This document shows positions 61,569-64,000 of a stretch of DNA of 64,000 bases, one piece after another. The stretch spans positions 1 to 64,000 of the forward strand of contig JAJYHT010000047.1 in the NCBI GenBank assembly GCA_021784595.1, written 5' to 3'. The notes beneath the pieces are model-generated. The model made no database searches. It was not told where the DNA came from and saw only the letters and a list, made by a program, of their open reading frames with translations. The stretch is from Bacillota bacterium (GTDB lineage: Bacteria > Bacillota > Sulfobacillia > Sulfobacillales > Sulfobacillaceae). Position numbers and translations under genes: made by a program. The first letter of the stretch is position 1, and each line of letters begins with the position of its first letter.

Positions 61569-62801
61569 ATGACGTATCCAGATAACTCTGCATGGATGCC
61601 TCCCGCCTTTTGGGTGGAGGACGAGGGTCAGCGTCTGTTGAATTCCCTGAGCGAGGGCGTTTTGACCCTAGGCCGCGACGGCTTGATTCGCTGGGCAAGT
61701 CACCCGCTGCTGAAGATGTTCGACCTTACTGCGCATGATTTGCTCAATCGCCACCCGCATACGGTTTTTCATCAACCACAAATCCTCCAAAGTCAATGCC
61801 CAGACTGTCAGGCGTTCGAGGCGGGCGCTGTGCGGATGAGCACAGCCTTTTTATCTTCATCGGGACAAATGCTGCCAGTCCGAGTTTCGGTTGTCCCATC
61901 CGGCGGCAACCGCAACGGAACAAGTCTGGTTATCGAAGCCATTACAGATGAAACCGAGCGGGCCCAGTCATTGCAGCACTTGTTTGATCAGATACCGGCC
62001 GCCATCTATCTGTATCAAGAGACGTTTGTTTATGCCAATGCCTATTTTTTAGACGTTATGGGGTATACCTTAGATGAATTAAGGGAGCACAGCATCTTTG
62101 ACACTGGTGTGTACCCGGAATCGCAACGAGATACCATCTTAGCGACCGTTCGGCGTCGTCTGCGGGGAGAGCAATTCACGGCCAAATATTTACTGGAGAT
62201 GAAGAAAAAAACCGGAGAGACCTTTTGGACCCAGCAGGTTTCCAATACCATCTTCTATCAACACCAATGGATGGGACTAGGCATTTGGATCGACAACCCC
62301 GAAATTGTTCAGTACCGGGAGTTGGCCGAAACTGACAGCTTACTGGCAATCCCTAATCGCAGAGCATTTGACGGAGCACTCGTCTACCACATTCAAAACG
62401 CGCAACGGTCAAACAAGCTGTTTTCATTGGTGATGTTTGACATCGACCATTTCAAAACCATCAATGACACCTATGGACATGCAGTGGGTGACCGCGTCCT
62501 GCAGGAGTTGGTGTCGGTCATACAACAAAAACTGCGCGTCGAAGACATTTTGGCCCGCTTCGGGGGTGAAGAGTTTATGCTGATACTGCCCGGGACAACC
62601 ATAGAGGGGGCCCTAACCCAGGCGCAGCGACTCTGCGATCACATCGCGTCCCATCACTTTACCCTCAATTACCAACTGACCTGCAGTTTTGGCGTAGGTA
62701 TGTGGAGTCCGGGTCAATCCCCCCAGCATTTTCTACGTCGAGTGGACGCCGCCTTGTATCGAGCCAAAGCTCGGGGTCGCAACCGGGTGGAGCGCAGCTA
62801 A
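61569..62801 (+). CDS. PAS-domain diguanylate cyclase (GGDEF)
   Basis: A 410-residue protein that makes cyclic di-GMP. The N-terminal half holds two PAS-like domains (about 20-125 and 135-245). The first contains a CxxC pair in SQCPDCQAFEAG (C77, C80), which could bind a metal or act as a redox switch. The GGDEF domain (about 255-410) has SLLAIPNRRAFD, VMFDIDHFKTINDTYGHAVGD and an active-site GGEEF (332-336). An RxxD inhibitory site (RVED, 323-326) is at the normal spacing, so it is catalytically competent and product-inhibited. No membrane segment, so cytosolic sensing. Confidence 0.93.
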   Translation: MTYPDNSAWMPPAFWVEDEGQRLLNSLSEGVLTLGRDGLIRWASHPLLKMFDLTAHDLLNRHPHTVFHQPQILQSQCPDCQAFEAGAVRMSTAFLSSSGQMLPVRVSVVPSGGNRNGTSLVIEAITDETERAQSLQHLFDQIPAAIYLYQETFVYANAYFLDVMGYTLDELREHSIFDTGVYPESQRDTILATVRRRLRGEQFTAKYLLEMKKKTGETFWTQQVSNTIFYQHQWMGLGIWIDNPEIVQYRELAETDSLLAIPNRRAFDGALVYHIQNAQRSNKLFSLVMFDIDHFKTINDTYGHAVGDRVLQELVSVIQQKLRVEDILARFGGEEFMLILPGTTIEGALTQAQRLCDHIASHHFTLNYQLTCSFGVGMWSPGQSPQHFLRRVDAALYRAKARGRNRVERS

Positions 62802-63078
62802 ACTTTAAGGAATCTCCGCTACCGTTTGCTCAAAGAACGTTGACCCGTTATTGCCCCATCTTGAAAAAACGAATGGCACCACGGATGGTTAACCGGGGAC
62901 GCGTTTAGGGTTGTCACAAATTTCATCCAGCAAAACTGCTCCGAGGAGACTTCTCGCAGCCGGTCGATTCCGTGCGCAGTCCACTTTACCAAAAAACGAC
63001 ATCGTCGAGTCACCTTTTGGCTGGATATTCATACCATTTATTGTTGAAAACAATTTGTGGTGAAAGGATGGCCCTATC

Positions 63079-63837
63079 ATGAGTCAACCCGCATTTCATA
63101 CCCCGCGCATTCTGGCTTCGGGAAACCATGCCGCCGAACCATTTGGGTGGACTTCTTACAACTGGTCAGGATACGCTATCACGGATAATGAGGGTACTGT
63201 GACTCAGGTCATGGGAGAATGGTCGGTTCCCACCGTGCGCCCGTCTCACTTGTCTTCATCCTATTCCGCCTGCTGGGTCGGCATTGATGGATTTAACAAT
63301 TCCTCATTGATTCAGGCCGGCACCGAACAAGATGCCTCATTATGCAGTGAATCCTATTACGCGTGGTGGGAAATTCTTCCCAACCCGTCTCAACCTATCG
63401 ATCCCAACACCTATCCGGTATTCCCAGATGACCGCGTTTCGGTTTCCATTACACGCGGCGCTGACGGGCGCTGGACCATCAGTATTCAAAACCACACCCA
63501 ATCATGGGCGTTTACCCAGTCAAACCTGTCTTATGCAGGTCCTTCGAGCTCAGCCGAATGGATTGTTGAGGCGCCTCTGGTCAATGGCCGAATCGCCCGC
63601 TTGGCCCATTACAGTCAGATCCCCTTCAGCACCTGCCAGATCAATGGCCACAGCCCCGAGTTGGTGATGAGCGACGGCGGCGTGTTGATTCAATGCAACC
63701 GACAAGTGTCGACTCCCTCTGCTCCCAACCCCAATGGTGACGGGTTTAACATGGCCTATGGGTCCCGTCAGCCTTCAGCTCCCTCTTCCCAAGTCGCGTC
63801 TATCCCATCACCAACGACCTCGTCTCCTGCCCCCTAA
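63079..63837 (+). CDS. G1 family glutamic peptidase (eqolisin)
   Basis: A 252-residue acid endopeptidase. SYNWSGYAI, the GEWSVPTV strand and CWVGIDGFNNSSLIQAG are typical. The catalytic pair is Gln79 in SSLIQAG and Glu160 in SSAEWIVE, matching Gln and Glu of scytalidoglutamic peptidase. The enzyme family works at very low pH and suits an acidophile. No signal peptide is visible; the N-terminus is MSQPAFHTPRILASG. The last 45 residues are rich in Ser, Pro and Thr, like a linker or wall-associated tail. GAAAGG precedes the ATG at about 11 nt. Confidence 0.92.
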   Translation: MSQPAFHTPRILASGNHAAEPFGWTSYNWSGYAITDNEGTVTQVMGEWSVPTVRPSHLSSSYSACWVGIDGFNNSSLIQAGTEQDASLCSESYYAWWEILPNPSQPIDPNTYPVFPDDRVSVSITRGADGRWTISIQNHTQSWAFTQSNLSYAGPSSSAEWIVEAPLVNGRIARLAHYSQIPFSTCQINGHSPELVMSDGGVLIQCNRQVSTPSAPNPNGDGFNMAYGSRQPSAPSSQVASIPSPTTSSPAP

Positions 63838-63859
63838 GTGCATTACACGAACGGCATCC

Positions 63860-64000
63860 CTAATCGGGTGCCACCAGGTCCATTTCCGGCAGCAGGGCCG
63901 CTGTCTCAGCAACTGGTATGGCCTCGACGGTACGGAGTTTTCGCTCAATAGCGCGCGAGCGCGTAGCAGCCTGGTCAATCGTATTGCTGGCTTCTTGCAG
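63860..64000 (-). CDS. rmuC: RmuC family DNA recombination protein, C-terminal fragment (runs off window)
   Basis: The last 46 codons of a minus-strand gene are visible before a TAG stop at 63860-63862. ASNTIDQAATRSRAIERKLRTVEAI matches the C-terminus of RmuC, a coiled-coil and nuclease-domain protein that limits inversions and works with recombination repair. The rest lies outside the window. The 22-nt convergent gap to the G1 peptidase holds no terminator that I can see. Confidence 0.7.
   Translation of the reverse strand: MQEASNTIDQAATRSRAIERKLRTVEAIPVAETAALLPEMDLVAPD

Overview
The window looks like the chromosome of an acidophilic, probably moderately thermophilic Firmicute of the Sulfobacillus type. 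This is an inference from strong AGGAGG-type ribosome binding sites, frequent TTG and GTG starts, ECF-type transport modules, a MurR/MurQ/AnmK cell-wall salvage locus and an acid-type G1 glutamic peptidase. No rRNA, tRNA, CRISPR array or prophage was seen. The DNA is mostly ordinary metabolic operons plus remnants of two insertion sequences.

Region 1 (1-20.2 kb, all minus strand) is a catabolic gene block reading from 19257 down to about 1904, followed by a separately promoted acyl-CoA carboxylase gene and the start of another acyl-CoA synthetase. From its promoter it encodes an ATP-dependent HyuA/HyuB (acetone/acetophenone carboxylase-like) pair, two acyl-CoA synthetases, two short-chain dehydrogenases, an unrecognised Cys/His-rich protein, a zinc alcohol dehydrogenase, an isovaleryl-type acyl-CoA dehydrogenase, a 2-oxoacid dehydrogenase E1alpha/E1beta/E2 set with its own lipoyl/octanoyl transferase, and an enoyl-CoA hydratase. 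A TetR gene lies just upstream. A near-perfect 30-bp palindrome sits on the hyuA promoter and a close copy lies next to the carboxylase promoter 17.6 kb away, so the block appears to be one TetR regulon.

Region 2 (20.2-34.4 kb, mainly plus strand) has two small genes, an M1 aminopeptidase, and a muropeptide/amino-sugar salvage operon: a MurR-like regulator, an oligopeptide-type ABC binding protein and two permeases, MurQ, AnmK, a penicillin-binding/beta-lactamase-like hydrolase and a GNAT acetyltransferase. A convergent M20 amidohydrolase (N-carbamoyl amino acid hydrolase type) follows.

Region 3 (35.3-44.1 kb) is a divergent maltodextrin locus: LacI regulator, GH13 cyclomaltodextrinase-like enzyme and GH31 alpha-glucosidase on the minus strand; a MalE/F/G-type transporter on the plus strand. 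Two identical 12-bp LacI-type operators flank the divergent intergenic region. An IS66 remnant and a MarR/MacB-type ABC exporter operon follow (44.1-47.7 kb).

Region 4 (47.7-56.6 kb, minus strand) is the most interesting part. Eight tightly packed genes encode a beta-decarboxylating D-malate/tartrate-type dehydrogenase, a complete ECF vitamin transporter (fused A1-A2 ATPase, T, S), an M20 N-acyl amino acid hydrolase, a short-chain dehydrogenase, a P1/NylC-type peptidase and an aldehyde dehydrogenase. The enzyme classes match, step by step, the classical bacterial degradation of pantothenate to 2-oxoisovalerate, whose enzymes I know from biochemistry rather than as assigned genes.

Region 5 (57-64 kb) holds a small lipoprotein, a decayed TnpB with a preserved right end, a GntR/FCD regulator, an MFS transporter, a methyltransferase, a PAS-GGDEF diguanylate cyclase, a G1 peptidase and the C-terminus of RmuC at the window edge.
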